Source of the DNA: Indibacter alkaliphilus LW1 | Lineage (GTDB): Bacteria; Bacteroidota; Bacteroidia; Cytophagales; Cyclobacteriaceae | Direction: 5' to 3' | Length of the DNA stretch: 38,086 bases | Assembly (NCBI RefSeq): GCF_000295935.2 | Contig: NZ_ALWO02000046.1 | Span: 1,239 to 39,324, forward strand | Part shown: piece after piece, positions 1 to 8,256 of the stretch | Layout of the letters: every line of letters begins with the position of its first letter | How positions within the stretch are numbered: the stretch's first letter is position 1 | The notes under the pieces: generated by a model | What the model was told of the DNA's origin: nothing | Databases searched by the model: none | What the model saw: only the letters and a program-made list of their open reading frames with translations | Program-made: the position numbers and the translations under genes

Positions 1-1704
1 CCTGTCTTTACTTTCAAAGCAACAGGTTTTGAAAATGATGATGATATGCTTTCCGGAGCCTTGGCAAGAGCCAAAGGTGAAAACGTGGGCAGCTATGCCA
101 TCAACCTGGGAAGCTTGAGCGCAGGAGACAATTACGAGATTGACTTCAACGGAGCTGACTTCACCATCACCAAAAAGACCTTGGTCATCACTGCAGATAA
201 CAAGAGCAAAATCTACGGTGAAGAGAATCCTACACTAACCTTTACTTACTCCGGGTTGGTCAATAATGATCAGAAAATTGATAATGAACCTGTAATCTCT
301 ACAACGGCCAATCAAAGTTCCAATGCAGGAACCTACCCTATCCTACTAGAAGGTGGATCTGATGAGAATTACAATATCACTTTAGAGAATGGAACCTTGA
401 CGGTAGGCAAAAAGGCATTGACTATTACTGCTGATGACAAAGTCAAAGTATATGGTGATGAAAATCCAATCTTGACCTTTACCTATACTGGGTTGGTCAA
501 TGGCGACACTCAGATCAGTACGGAGCCGAAAATCTCCACTTCTGCAAATCTTTATTCGAATATTGGTACTTACCCAATCGAACTGATCGGAGCGGAAGAT
601 GGCAATTACACCATAACTATGGAAAGTGGCCAATTGGAAGTCTCTCCTGCAATACTTGAGCTCACAGTGGACCATGGACAGTTTAAAATATATGGTACAG
701 AAGATCCTGTATTTAAATTCACTGCTGTCGGATTTAAATTAGAGGACAATGAAGACCTGCTTAGAGGCACATTGGAAAGAACTGAGGGTGAAAATGTCGG
801 GAATTACCCAATTCAGTTAGGTTCCATCTATGCAGGAGACAATTACACCATCACCTTCACAGGAAATGAATTCAGTATTATCCCTGCAAGGTTAGAAGCT
901 GTAATCAGTCCGGCAGATGTGGAGACAGCATGGAACAGCTCACCGGAATTGCCACAAACCATCACTATAATGACTGAAGATGGAAGATTCCTGGAATTTG
1001 AAGTTACCTGGGACCTTGCCAACCTCAATCTGCTTTCACGAGGAGAATACGAAATCTCCGGCTCAATCAAGCTACCGGAAGGGGTATTAAATGAAGAAGG
1101 ACTGAAAGGAATCCTTAAAGTTAGAGTACTCGCAAAACCTGCTCCTGAAGACTTATTGCTAAGCAACAATACATTTGAAGGTTCGGCAACAGAGTTCTTC
1201 ATCCATGTGGGAGGTTTCTCTGTAGTTGATCCAATAGATGAAACCCATGTGATAGCACTGGCTGGGGATGCAGGGGACAACAGGTACTTTGAAATCATCG
1301 ACAAAATGCTCTTCTGGAGCAGTGCAGAACAGGTTGAAGGCAGAAATGAATTCACGGTCCATATTCAAGTAAGTGACAGAGACGGAAATATACTGACCAA
1401 AACCTTTGAGATCAGAAGAGTGAGAAAATCGGTTTCTGACATTACAGTCTTCAACAGCTTCACTCCAAACGGAGACGGGGTAAATGATACATGGGGCATC
1501 CCTGACCTGAGATTCTATCAAGGTGTCACTATAAGGGTATTTGAAAGAAGTGGCCTGCAAGTCTTTGTCACCAACAATCCAGACCACAGATGGGACGGAA
1601 CCCACAATGGAAAAGAACTGCCGGTGGGCTCCTACTATTGGGTCCTTGAAGTTCAGGAGACAGGTGAATCAAGAAGAGGTATACTCAACTTGATCAGAAA
1701 ATAA
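1..1704 (+). CDS. MBG-repeat adhesin with type B T9SS C-terminal sorting domain (5' partial)
   Basis: This is the 3' end of a large cell-surface protein; the reading frame is open from base 1, so the real start lies upstream and the first in-window ATG (46) is internal. The visible 567 residues hold about four MBG-type repeats of roughly 80 residues, each with a K-x-YG-x-E/D-x-P motif. They are followed by an Ig-like segment, a cadherin-like segment, and a C-terminal domain with FTPNGDGVND and WDGTHNGKELPVGSYYW. That last domain is the gliding-motility-associated CHU_C / type B sorting domain, which directs secretion through T9SS. A PorP/SprF gene follows, the usual partner of such adhesins. 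Role as a surface adhesin or motility protein is inferred; the family assignment of the C terminus is secure. Confidence 0.93.
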   Translation, partial: PVFTFKATGFENDDDMLSGALARAKGENVGSYAINLGSLSAGDNYEIDFNGADFTITKKTLVITADNKSKIYGEENPTLTFTYSGLVNNDQKIDNEPVISTTANQSSNAGTYPILLEGGSDENYNITLENGTLTVGKKALTITADDKVKVYGDENPILTFTYTGLVNGDTQISTEPKISTSANLYSNIGTYPIELIGAEDGNYTITMESGQLEVSPAILELTVDHGQFKIYGTEDPVFKFTAVGFKLEDNEDLLRGTLERTEGENVGNYPIQLGSIYAGDNYTITFTGNEFSIIPARLEAVISPADVETAWNSSPELPQTITIMTEDGRFLEFEVTWDLANLNLLSRGEYEISGSIKLPEGVLNEEGLKGILKVRVLAKPAPEDLLLSNNTFEGSATEFFIHVGGFSVVDPIDETHVIALAGDAGDNRYFEIIDKMLFWSSAEQVEGRNEFTVHIQVSDRDGNILTKTFEIRRVRKSVSDITVFNSFTPNGDGVNDTWGIPDLRFYQGVTIRVFERSGLQVFVTNNPDHRWDGTHNGKELPVGSYYWVLEVQETGESRRGILNLIRK

Positions 1705-1718
1705 GACTATTCAATAAG

Positions 1719-1746
1719 AGGCGGGATGCGCAAAGACATCCCGCCT
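1719..1746 (+). terminator. Hairpin between adhesin and PorP/SprF genes
   Basis: AGGCGGGATG (1719-1728) pairs perfectly with CATCCCGCCT (1737-1746) around an 8-nt loop. No clean U-run follows, so it may attenuate rather than stop transcription, or protect mRNA ends. An in-frame ATG at 1726 lies inside the stem, which argues against using it as the start of the next gene. Confidence 0.5.
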
Positions 1747-1791
1747 TACAAAAACTCATTTCAGAATCTAACATTCCAAACTGATATCATT

Positions 1792-2754
1792 ATGGCAAAT
1801 TTTACAAAAACCCTTTTTCTTACTGCCCTATCCATATTATTTAGCTTAGGTGTTTCAGCCCAATCCAGAAAATACGTAAGCCAGTTCAGTCATCTTCAAA
1901 ACTATTATAACCCTGCCCTGACAGGCTATGAGGGATCCAATTTCAGAGGATTTGTGAGAGACCAGTGGTCAGGGTTTGAAGGGGCTCCAAAGACTTATTT
2001 TGCTTCGGCAGAATTTGATCTTGCCGATTTCAATTCTGCACCTGACCCTTCCACAGCCGGAAAAAATGCAGTGGGTCTAAACCTCATGCATGATCGATAT
2101 GGAGCCTTCGTAGATACAGAGTTGATGCTCAGCTACGCTTCAAGAATCCAGCTTTCCGACAAGGCAAACTTAAGACTGGGGGTAGGCCTAAACTATAATA
2201 CTGTCCGATTAGATGGCAACAGTATGACTACCGAACAATCCAATGACCCAACCATGGCCCAATATGTCAATGGCTTTGCGAATATGCAGGTATTCGACTT
2301 TAACATTGGAATGGCCCTGACACATCCTAAATATTATGTTTCCTACGCCATGCACAATGTCAATCAGGGAGCATTGAGTTCAGGGGATGTATTTATGGAT
2401 AGAAAAGCTCCTGTATCAGTGGTGCAGGCAGGCTATCGTAGCATGGTGACAGACAACTTTGGAATAGCTTCCAACTTCATGTACCGCTCACAAAGCGATC
2501 TGCCGGACAATATAGAATTCAACCTCAAAGCCATCTTGATGGACAAAATATGGCTGGGCGCAGGACACAGAGTGGACTATGCCAACAACTTTCAGTTTGG
2601 TGTAATTTTCCCAGCTGTCAGGATCGGATATGTTTATGAAATGCCAAGCAACAGGGCTTTTTTGCTTCCCAATACAACACATGAATTCCTGGCTGTTTTC
2701 CCGATCTTTAGAAAGAACATCAGAGAGTCAAAAGACGAAGTCCTTATCTGGTAA
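1792..2754 (+). CDS. PorP/SprF family type IX secretion system membrane protein
   Basis: This 320-residue outer-membrane protein belongs to the PorP/SprF family, whose members help secrete or anchor T9SS cargo with type B sorting domains. I chose the ATG at 1792 because it gives a clean signal peptide (MANFTKTLFLTALSILFSLG, ending near VSAQS). The upstream ATG at 1726 sits in a hairpin and would add 22 polar residues. Family features include YVSQFSHLQNYYNPALTGYEG near the mature N terminus, the FRGFVRDQW segment, and C-terminal beta-strands of a barrel (VRIGYVYEMP). It lies directly downstream of an adhesin with the matching sorting domain, so it is probably the dedicated partner of that protein. 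Confidence 0.92.
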   Translation: MANFTKTLFLTALSILFSLGVSAQSRKYVSQFSHLQNYYNPALTGYEGSNFRGFVRDQWSGFEGAPKTYFASAEFDLADFNSAPDPSTAGKNAVGLNLMHDRYGAFVDTELMLSYASRIQLSDKANLRLGVGLNYNTVRLDGNSMTTEQSNDPTMAQYVNGFANMQVFDFNIGMALTHPKYYVSYAMHNVNQGALSSGDVFMDRKAPVSVVQAGYRSMVTDNFGIASNFMYRSQSDLPDNIEFNLKAILMDKIWLGAGHRVDYANNFQFGVIFPAVRIGYVYEMPSNRAFLLPNTTHEFLAVFPIFRKNIRESKDEVLIW

Positions 2755-2759
2755 GAATT

Positions 2760-3110
2760 ATGGAAATTAATGTAGACAGGATTATAGAAGTTCTGGAAAA
2801 AGATCAGCTGTACCTGAATCCAGAACTGGACCTATATGAATTTTCCAAACACCTCAAAATACCTGTCAGAACCGTTTCTGACCTGATCAATAAAAACCTT
2901 AACATAAGCTTCCCGGCTCTGATTCAAAAATACAGACTGGAATTTATCATTTGCAGAATACAGGAAAAGCCCGGAGAAGTAAAATTACAAAAACTCGCCA
3001 AAGAGGCTGGGTTCAAATCCAGAATTACTTTTTTCAATGCCTTTAAGAAAACTACAGGGCTTTCTCCAAGCGAATATATCCAGAATCAGATCAAGTTGCT
3101 TTCACCCTAA
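2760..3110 (+). CDS. Stand-alone AraC-type helix-turn-helix protein
   Basis: This 116-residue protein consists almost entirely of an AraC/XylS DNA-binding domain. The first HTH is around LDLYEFSKHLKIPVRTVSDL and the second around KLQKLAKEAGFKSRITFFNA, followed by the typical TGLSPSEYI end. No sensor, membrane or cupin domain is present. It resembles the cytoplasmic tail of the membrane-bound AraC regulators common in Bacteroidota. It starts 5 nt after the PorP/SprF stop, so it is probably co-transcribed with the adhesin system and may regulate it. It could also be a remnant of a larger regulator, but the start is clean and the domain complete. Confidence 0.85.
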   Translation: MEINVDRIIEVLEKDQLYLNPELDLYEFSKHLKIPVRTVSDLINKNLNISFPALIQKYRLEFIICRIQEKPGEVKLQKLAKEAGFKSRITFFNAFKKTTGLSPSEYIQNQIKLLSP

Positions 3111-3113
3111 AAG

Positions 3114-3146
3114 AAAAACCCGTAACGCATGCTACGGGTTTTTTAC
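3114..3146. terminator. Bidirectional intrinsic terminator
   Basis: AACCCGTA (3117-3124) pairs with TACGGGTT (3133-3140) around an 8-nt loop. It is preceded by A-runs and followed by TTTT, so it can act on both strands. It separates the AraC-HTH gene from the convergent M3 peptidase gene. Confidence 0.85.
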
Positions 3147-3165
3147 TTTTATAGGGTAGGATTTT

Positions 3166-5301
3166 TCACTTTGTCCTGTCCACAGTCACCTGGTCCAATC
3201 CTCTTTTTTTCAGCAAAGCATCGATTTTAGGTTCAGCACCTCTGAAATTGACATACATCTTCATAGGGTCATCCGTACCTCCCCTTTCCAAAATCTCTTT
3301 TCTGAATGCCTGAGCTTTTTCCTGATTGAAGAGCTCAGTTTCCTTAAATGCCTGGAAAGCATCTGTATCCAACACTCCTGACCAAATATAGCTGTAATAC
3401 CCAGCTGAATATCCACCCGCAAAAATATGCTGAAAATAAGGGCTTCTATATCTTGGAATTATTTCATCAATCAAGCCAATCTTATCCATAGAAGCTTCTT
3501 CAAATTCATCAGCACTTTTTGAAATGGCTTCTTTCTGAGTATGATAGTCCATATCCAATAAAGATGCAGCTAAGTATTCGGTGGTTCCAAAACCCTGTCC
3601 AAAAGTACCTGACTTCTGAAGTTTTTCTATCAAAGCATCAGGAATCACTTCTCCTGTCTCATAGTGAAAAGCATATTCTTTCAGGACAGAAGGTTCCGTA
3701 GCCCAGTTTTCCATAATCTGTGAAGGCAATTCCACAAAATCCCTTGGTACAGAGGTGCCGGCAAGACTTCTGTACTGCACATTGGACATCAGACCATGCA
3801 AAGCATGACCGAACTCATGGAAAAAGGTAGTCACCTCATCAAAGGTCAATAAAGCCGGCGCATTACCAGAAGGTCTGGAAAAATTGCACACGATAGAAAT
3901 AACCGGAGCTTTTCTCTCCCCATTCTCCATCTCCTGTCCCCTGTAAGAAGTCATCCATGCCCCTCCCCTTTTGGAAGCTCTTGGATGAAAATCCATGTAA
4001 AGGACTCCCAAATGGGAACCGTCAGCTTCTTTTACTTCATAAGCTTTGACATCAGGATGGTAAACAGGAATATTCTCAATTTCTTCAAATGTGAGTCCCC
4101 ATAGCCTGTTGACAACCATAAACACTCCTTCCTGAACCTTAGGGAGTGAAAAGTAAGGTTTTACTTCCTGCTCGTCAAGGTCAAATTTCTTGACTTTTAG
4201 CTTTTCTTCATAGTATCTCCAATCCCAAGGTTCCAATTCAAAATCTTTGCCCTCAGCTTTGATCAATTCCTGTATTTCAGCAGCCTCAGCCTTTGCCTTA
4301 GCGAGTGCCGGTGTCCAAAGTTGATTGAGCAAGTTGTACACGCCCTCGGGGTTTTTGGCCATGGTTTCCTCCAGCACATAATCGGCATGAGTCTCGAATC
4401 CCAATAGATTGGCTTTCTCTCTTCTCAAATTGGCAATTTCAATAAGGATCTCTTTGTTGTCGTATTGATTATCCTGATCAGCCCTGTTTTTATAAGCTTC
4501 CCAGATTTTTTTTCTCAACTCTCTGTTGTCAGCATATTGTAAAAAAGGCATTACACTTGGATTCTGAAGGGAAAAAAGCCATTTCCCATCCATTCCGGCA
4601 TCCTTGGCATCTGCAGCAGCCGTTTCTTTCAAGGAATTCGGAAGACCTGAAAGATCTTCCTCATTTTCTACCACCAATTGAAATGCATTGGTTTCGGCTA
4701 GAAGGTTCTGTCCAAACTGAAGTCCAAGAGTAGAGAGTTTGCTGTTGATTTCTCTCATTTTCTCTTTATCAGCATCATTAAGATTTGCTCCGCTTCGGAC
4801 AAATGCCTTATACCTTTTTTCTAACAATTTGTGCTGAACCTCACTAAGGCCTAGCTCATCTTTTTTGTCCCAAACAGCCTTTACTCGCTCAAATAATTCT
4901 TGATTCAAGTTGATATTGTCGCTGTGCTTGGACAGTTCTGGTGCCATTTCTCTGGCAATCGCCTGAAGCTCATCACTGGTATTTGCTGAATTAAGGTTAG
5001 AAAATACAATGCTTGCCCTAGCCAGGAGTCTACCTGAGTTTTCCATAGCTTCAATGGTATTTTCAAAAGTAGGATCTTCCGAATTATTGGTTATCGCATC
5101 AATTTCCTGTTGCTGGATTTTCATCCCTTCCCTAAGAGCAGGAGCAAAATGCTCATTTTTGATCTTATCAAAAGGAGGCACCTCAAAAGGGGTATTGTAA
5201 GACTCGAAGAATAGGTTCATAGAAGTGGATGCTTCATCAGATTGGTCGCAGGCAAAAAGGAAGGTTCCCGCTGCAGCCAAAGTCAATATTGATTTTCTCA
5301 T
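3166..5301 (-). CDS. M3 family zinc oligopeptidase (Dcp-like) lipoprotein
   Basis: This 711-residue metallopeptidase is similar to peptidyl-dipeptidase Dcp and oligopeptidase A, which degrade short peptides. The zinc motif HEFGH is at residues 495-499 within FFHEFGHALHGL, as in family M3. The C-terminal region has the usual substrate-binding stretches (YRSPYFQHIFAGGYSAGYYSY, about residues 625-645). I chose the ATG at 5301 over one ten codons upstream because it gives a lipoprotein signal with lipobox LFAC, and because a -7 promoter box overlaps the upstream start. It is probably anchored in the cell envelope and faces the periplasm. It is a single-gene unit, convergent with the AraC-HTH gene. 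Confidence 0.93.
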   Translation of the reverse strand: MRKSILTLAAAGTFLFACDQSDEASTSMNLFFESYNTPFEVPPFDKIKNEHFAPALREGMKIQQQEIDAITNNSEDPTFENTIEAMENSGRLLARASIVFSNLNSANTSDELQAIAREMAPELSKHSDNINLNQELFERVKAVWDKKDELGLSEVQHKLLEKRYKAFVRSGANLNDADKEKMREINSKLSTLGLQFGQNLLAETNAFQLVVENEEDLSGLPNSLKETAAADAKDAGMDGKWLFSLQNPSVMPFLQYADNRELRKKIWEAYKNRADQDNQYDNKEILIEIANLRREKANLLGFETHADYVLEETMAKNPEGVYNLLNQLWTPALAKAKAEAAEIQELIKAEGKDFELEPWDWRYYEEKLKVKKFDLDEQEVKPYFSLPKVQEGVFMVVNRLWGLTFEEIENIPVYHPDVKAYEVKEADGSHLGVLYMDFHPRASKRGGAWMTSYRGQEMENGERKAPVISIVCNFSRPSGNAPALLTFDEVTTFFHEFGHALHGLMSNVQYRSLAGTSVPRDFVELPSQIMENWATEPSVLKEYAFHYETGEVIPDALIEKLQKSGTFGQGFGTTEYLAASLLDMDYHTQKEAISKSADEFEEASMDKIGLIDEIIPRYRSPYFQHIFAGGYSAGYYSYIWSGVLDTDAFQAFKETELFNQEKAQAFRKEILERGGTDDPMKMYVNFRGAEPKIDALLKKRGLDQVTVDRTK

Positions 5302-5328
5302 GAATATGAATATTTGGGTTTTGGATTG

Positions 5329-5336
5329 CAAATATA
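5329..5336 (-). promoter_or_regulatory. -7 promoter box for the M3 peptidase gene
   Basis: On the minus strand this reads TATATTTG, a perfect match to the Bacteroidota -7 consensus TAnnTTTG, about 28 nt upstream of the chosen ATG. I see no convincing TTTG -33 element at the usual spacing. Confidence 0.5.
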
Positions 5337-5354
5337 AGAATAAATTAACCCCTA

Positions 5355-5486
5355 CTATTCTGTCTCATCAATAATAACCCGTTGATAACGTGTGAGGGAT
5401 GGGTGTCCACTGTCCTCTACCTGCAAAATTACATGAAGAGTATCACCTTTTTCAGCCTCAACAGGAATTACCAGACATAATATGTT
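5355..5486 (-). pseudogene. C-terminal remnant of a DUF1593 (nucleoside-hydrolase-like) gene
   Basis: Read on the minus strand this stretch encodes VIPVEAEKGDTLHVILQVED then SGHPSLTRYQRVIIDETE and a stop (two TAGs in a row). It matches the extreme C terminus of the intact DUF1593 protein encoded at 6782-8197 (KELHIILEVEDSGSPSLTSYRRVVL). There is no start codon, and the similarity fades after about 43 residues. It is therefore the tail of a second, lost copy. The rhodopsin gene begins about 320 nt to the right, where the body of the lost gene would have been. Confidence 0.75.
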
Positions 5487-5805
5487 CAAAAGGCCTTTGA
5501 TTCGATTATTACTGATTGGGATCGAAGATAAGGAATTTGAAGTTTTCTTTTTTATCTAAGCTTTTAAGAGCCACCATTTTTAATAAGGATAAACCCATCC
5601 AAAAATAGATATACAGTCACCATATCCTCACAATCATGTTATTCAAATCTTTTTTTGGTTCAAATGTTTACAGAAATCAATGAAATAAAATTCTAATAAT
5701 TTTGAATAAACAACACTAGACATAAGTTTTTGATTACAAACAGGCCTATATCCAAAACAAAGTTCCATAATTACGGTTTTACAGAAAACCAATTAACTCA
5801 ACCGT
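5487..5805. other. Intergenic region upstream of the rhodopsin gene
   Basis: This is AT-rich non-coding DNA of about 320 nt. Beyond a candidate -7 box at 5697-5704 and an upstream motif at 5661-5674, I see no gene or repeat. No recognisable remainder of the DUF1593 gene extends into it. Confidence 0.6.
5661..5704 (+). promoter_or_regulatory. Candidate promoter of the rhodopsin gene with upstream motif
   Basis: TAATTTTG (5697-5704) matches the Bacteroidota -7 consensus TAnnTTTG. Twenty-two nt upstream lies CAAATGTTTACAGA (5661-5674). Nearly the same motif at nearly the same spacing precedes the barrel gene at 11408. The leader would be about 95 nt. No canonical -33 TTTG is visible. Confidence 0.4.
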
Positions 5806-6645
5806 ATGGAAAATTTAGGCAACGCCACCTTCGAAAACTACATAGGTTTGCAGGATGGCTTCAATGAAATGGCATACCAAATGGTAGCCCATGTTCTGAC
5901 GCTCGGATATGCTGTAATGCTTGCCGGGCTTTTTTATTTTGTATTGACCATCAAAACTGTAGCTCCTCGATTTAGAACGTCCTCGGTGCTGTCTGTTGTG
6001 GTCATGGTATCGGCCTTCTTGCTGCTTTATGTACAAGCAAGTAATTGGACCGAAAGTTTCGTTTTTGATACCGAAAGAGGCAAGTACTTTCTAGGTGAAG
6101 GAAATGATTTATTTAATAATGGTTACAGATACCTCAATTGGTTGATCGATGTACCCATGTTGCTTTTCCAGATTCTATTTGTAGTTACATTGACCAAGTC
6201 AAACTTTAGCAGTATCAGAAATCAGTTTTGGATTTCAGGTACGGGTATGATTGTGACTGGCTATATCGGTCAATTCTATGAAGTTACTGATCTTACTATG
6301 TTTGCAATTTGGGGTGCTATATCCACTGTTTTCTTTTTCCATATTTTATGGTTGATGAAAAAAGTAATTGATGAAGGAAAGGATGGTATCCCTGCAAAAG
6401 CCCAGGAAACATTACAGTCCATCTGGGTTTTGTTCTTGGTCAGTTGGATGCTTTACCCAGGTGCTTATTTGATGCCCCACTTAGCAGGAATAGAGGGATT
6501 GTTCTTCAGTGAAATTGGGGTAGTTGCCAGACAAATTACATACACTATTGCAGATGTGAGTTCAAAAGTGATCTATGGTATCCTTCTTACCAATGTTGCT
6601 CAGGTCATGAGTAAAGAAGAAGGTTATCTTGAGCATACTACTTGA
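5806..6645 (+). CDS. NDQ-type light-driven sodium-pumping rhodopsin (NaR)
   Basis: This is a 279-residue seven-helix microbial rhodopsin. Helix C reads RYLNWLIDVPMLLFQ, giving N111, D115 and Q122 (the NDQ triad, equivalent to KR2 N112/D116/Q123), with R108 before it. Helix G has ADVSSKVIYG with D250 and the retinal Schiff-base lysine K254. The family exports Na+ (or H+ when Na+ is absent) across the inner membrane in light. The helix C and G sequences and the GYIGQFYEV segment closely resemble KR2. It is a single gene with its own promoter candidate and terminator. No retinal or carotenoid synthesis genes (blh, crt) are in the window, so the chromophore must come from elsewhere in the genome. 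Confidence 0.96.
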   Translation: MENLGNATFENYIGLQDGFNEMAYQMVAHVLTLGYAVMLAGLFYFVLTIKTVAPRFRTSSVLSVVVMVSAFLLLYVQASNWTESFVFDTERGKYFLGEGNDLFNNGYRYLNWLIDVPMLLFQILFVVTLTKSNFSSIRNQFWISGTGMIVTGYIGQFYEVTDLTMFAIWGAISTVFFFHILWLMKKVIDEGKDGIPAKAQETLQSIWVLFLVSWMLYPGAYLMPHLAGIEGLFFSEIGVVARQITYTIADVSSKVIYGILLTNVAQVMSKEEGYLEHTT

Positions 6646-6667
6646 TAATTTCCCGATTTTTTTGATT

Positions 6668-6698
6668 AAAACCACTCTGGTTGACAGAGTGGTTTTTT
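6668..6698 (+). terminator. Intrinsic terminator after the rhodopsin gene
   Basis: AAACCACTCTG (from 6668) pairs with CAGAGTGGTTT (6685 onward) around a 5-nt loop, followed by T-runs. It is a strong hairpin-plus-U terminator 20-50 nt after the rhodopsin stop and probably also serves the convergent DUF1593 gene. Confidence 0.88.
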
Positions 6699-6781
6699 CA
6701 TTTCTTAATATTCACACAAGTCTACCTTTAAAGAGAGTTATAAGAATATGGGGGATAGATCTTATGGATCTAGTTTAAATT

Positions 6782-8197
6782 CTAAGGATTTTTTAAAACC
6801 ACTCTTCTGTAACTGGTCAAACTTGGACTCCCACTATCCTCCACTTCCAGAATAATATGCAATTCCTTTCCAGAAGTCAATTTCGGCATTTCAAATATTA
6901 ATTCTTCCCCAAAAGGATTATGAAATTCCAAATCACCGGTAAAACCGCTGGCTTCTTTATATACCCACCATTTGTACCGAAGTTGATCCCCATCGGGGTC
7001 ATATGATCCTTTTGCCGATAAGCGAACCGTTTCTCCTTCCTTGGCATAACCCAACCCCAGTGCTTTTCCCTCATTTCCATTCAATACCAGAATGGGATTG
7101 TGATTTGCCTCTTTGAATGTTGATGAAATATTCCAATCCATCCTTGCCGCAAAATCATGTTGATAGGCCTTTCTCCATCTCCAAATCGTTGCTTGATTTG
7201 AAGCCTCCTTTCTCCCATCCGGAAGCTGTACTTCATCTTGAGTATCTATGGAAGAAGTCCATATTTCAGCTACTTCTCCATAGGACTGCCAATGCTCGTA
7301 CCTTCCAGCCCAACCACCCCAAGCCGGGCTTTTGTACCAAGAAAGTCCATTTTGAATCAAACCAATAAAAGAAGGTGTATCCCCCTCCATGATGTAATCC
7401 GAAGGAAGGTAGTTGGCACCCAAAGGGCCATGGTTGTCCCGGATATTTTCCATCAGCCACGGATTGTCAACCAGATCAAAATGATGAAATGGCCCATTTT
7501 TATACCATTTATCGCCGGCTATTCCTGTCCAGGTGGCTTTGTAATATTCCCTCCAGTTGTCCCCGGCACTTGCATCCACGATATAAAAAATACCAGGGAA
7601 ATTTTGTCTGATCCAATGCCCTGCAAAATCCTGATCAGAGATGGCGTATACTTTGATTTTTTCGACAAACTTTTTGATCCCTTCCTCGGTACGGGTATTT
7701 TTCACTTTCCACAAGGCCTGCGCTAAGCAATTGGCACCTCCCCAAACGGACACCCAAAGCGGCCTATCATCCTCTTTGTCCACTGCTTTTATCAACAGCT
7801 CCGAGCCTGGAGAATCTTTCCCTTCCCCTACTCCATCCATGCTATAAAGTGGTAAATGCTCGGAAGTCACACTCAGCAGATATTCCGCGCTGGGAAAGCC
7901 ATCCCCATGCTTATCCAGGTTGGCTTTTACTTCTCCATAATTCCTGATCAATTCTTCAATTTTGTCTTTCCTTGTATTGTCTCTCAAATGAGTGGAAGTG
8001 GTAGCCACTATTCCTTCCACATCATATTCATTGGAATAGACTAAAAACCTCACCAAAGACTGCTGATCATCAGGTTCATTGGTAATGTCTGTGAGTACCA
8101 AAACACGTTGTTTGACGGGATCCTTAAATTCCAAGGAAGTTTGAGCGGAGATGGCCAAAGAAATTAACAGTAAAGGAAAAAAAAGAAGGTCTTTCAT
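6782..8197 (-). CDS. DUF1593 protein (nucleoside-hydrolase-like, Sde_0182 type)
   Basis: This 471-residue secreted protein has signal peptide MKDLLFFPLLLISLAISAQ. The N-terminal domain begins with VLVLTDITNEPDDQQSLVRF, an Asp-rich motif reminiscent of the DxDxxxDD calcium site of nucleoside hydrolases, and includes SVWGGANCLAQAL. A smaller C-terminal beta domain ends with IILEVEDSGSPSLTSYRRVV. Related proteins occur with polysaccharide-degrading enzymes and some bind cellulose; the true substrate is unknown. It follows the rhamnosidase gene by 59 nt on the same strand, so the two are probably co-transcribed. A remnant of a second copy lies at 5355-5486. Confidence 0.87.
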   Translation of the reverse strand: MKDLLFFPLLLISLAISAQTSLEFKDPVKQRVLVLTDITNEPDDQQSLVRFLVYSNEYDVEGIVATTSTHLRDNTRKDKIEELIRNYGEVKANLDKHGDGFPSAEYLLSVTSEHLPLYSMDGVGEGKDSPGSELLIKAVDKEDDRPLWVSVWGGANCLAQALWKVKNTRTEEGIKKFVEKIKVYAISDQDFAGHWIRQNFPGIFYIVDASAGDNWREYYKATWTGIAGDKWYKNGPFHHFDLVDNPWLMENIRDNHGPLGANYLPSDYIMEGDTPSFIGLIQNGLSWYKSPAWGGWAGRYEHWQSYGEVAEIWTSSIDTQDEVQLPDGRKEASNQATIWRWRKAYQHDFAARMDWNISSTFKEANHNPILVLNGNEGKALGLGYAKEGETVRLSAKGSYDPDGDQLRYKWWVYKEASGFTGDLEFHNPFGEELIFEMPKLTSGKELHIILEVEDSGSPSLTSYRRVVLKNP

Positions 8198-8256
8198 TTA
8201 GATACAAGGTTAATTGAGAGGTTTTTATCAATTCATTTAAAGATACATTAGCCCTT

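Noticed and set aside
3009-3020. GGGTTCAAATCC resembling a tRNA T-loop
   Set aside because: It lies inside the AraC-HTH coding sequence (encoding AGFKS) and no acceptor or anticodon stems surround it.
7238-7726. 162-codon open frame antisense to the DUF1593 gene
   Set aside because: The minus-strand protein is clearly real and the plus-strand translation shows no domain.
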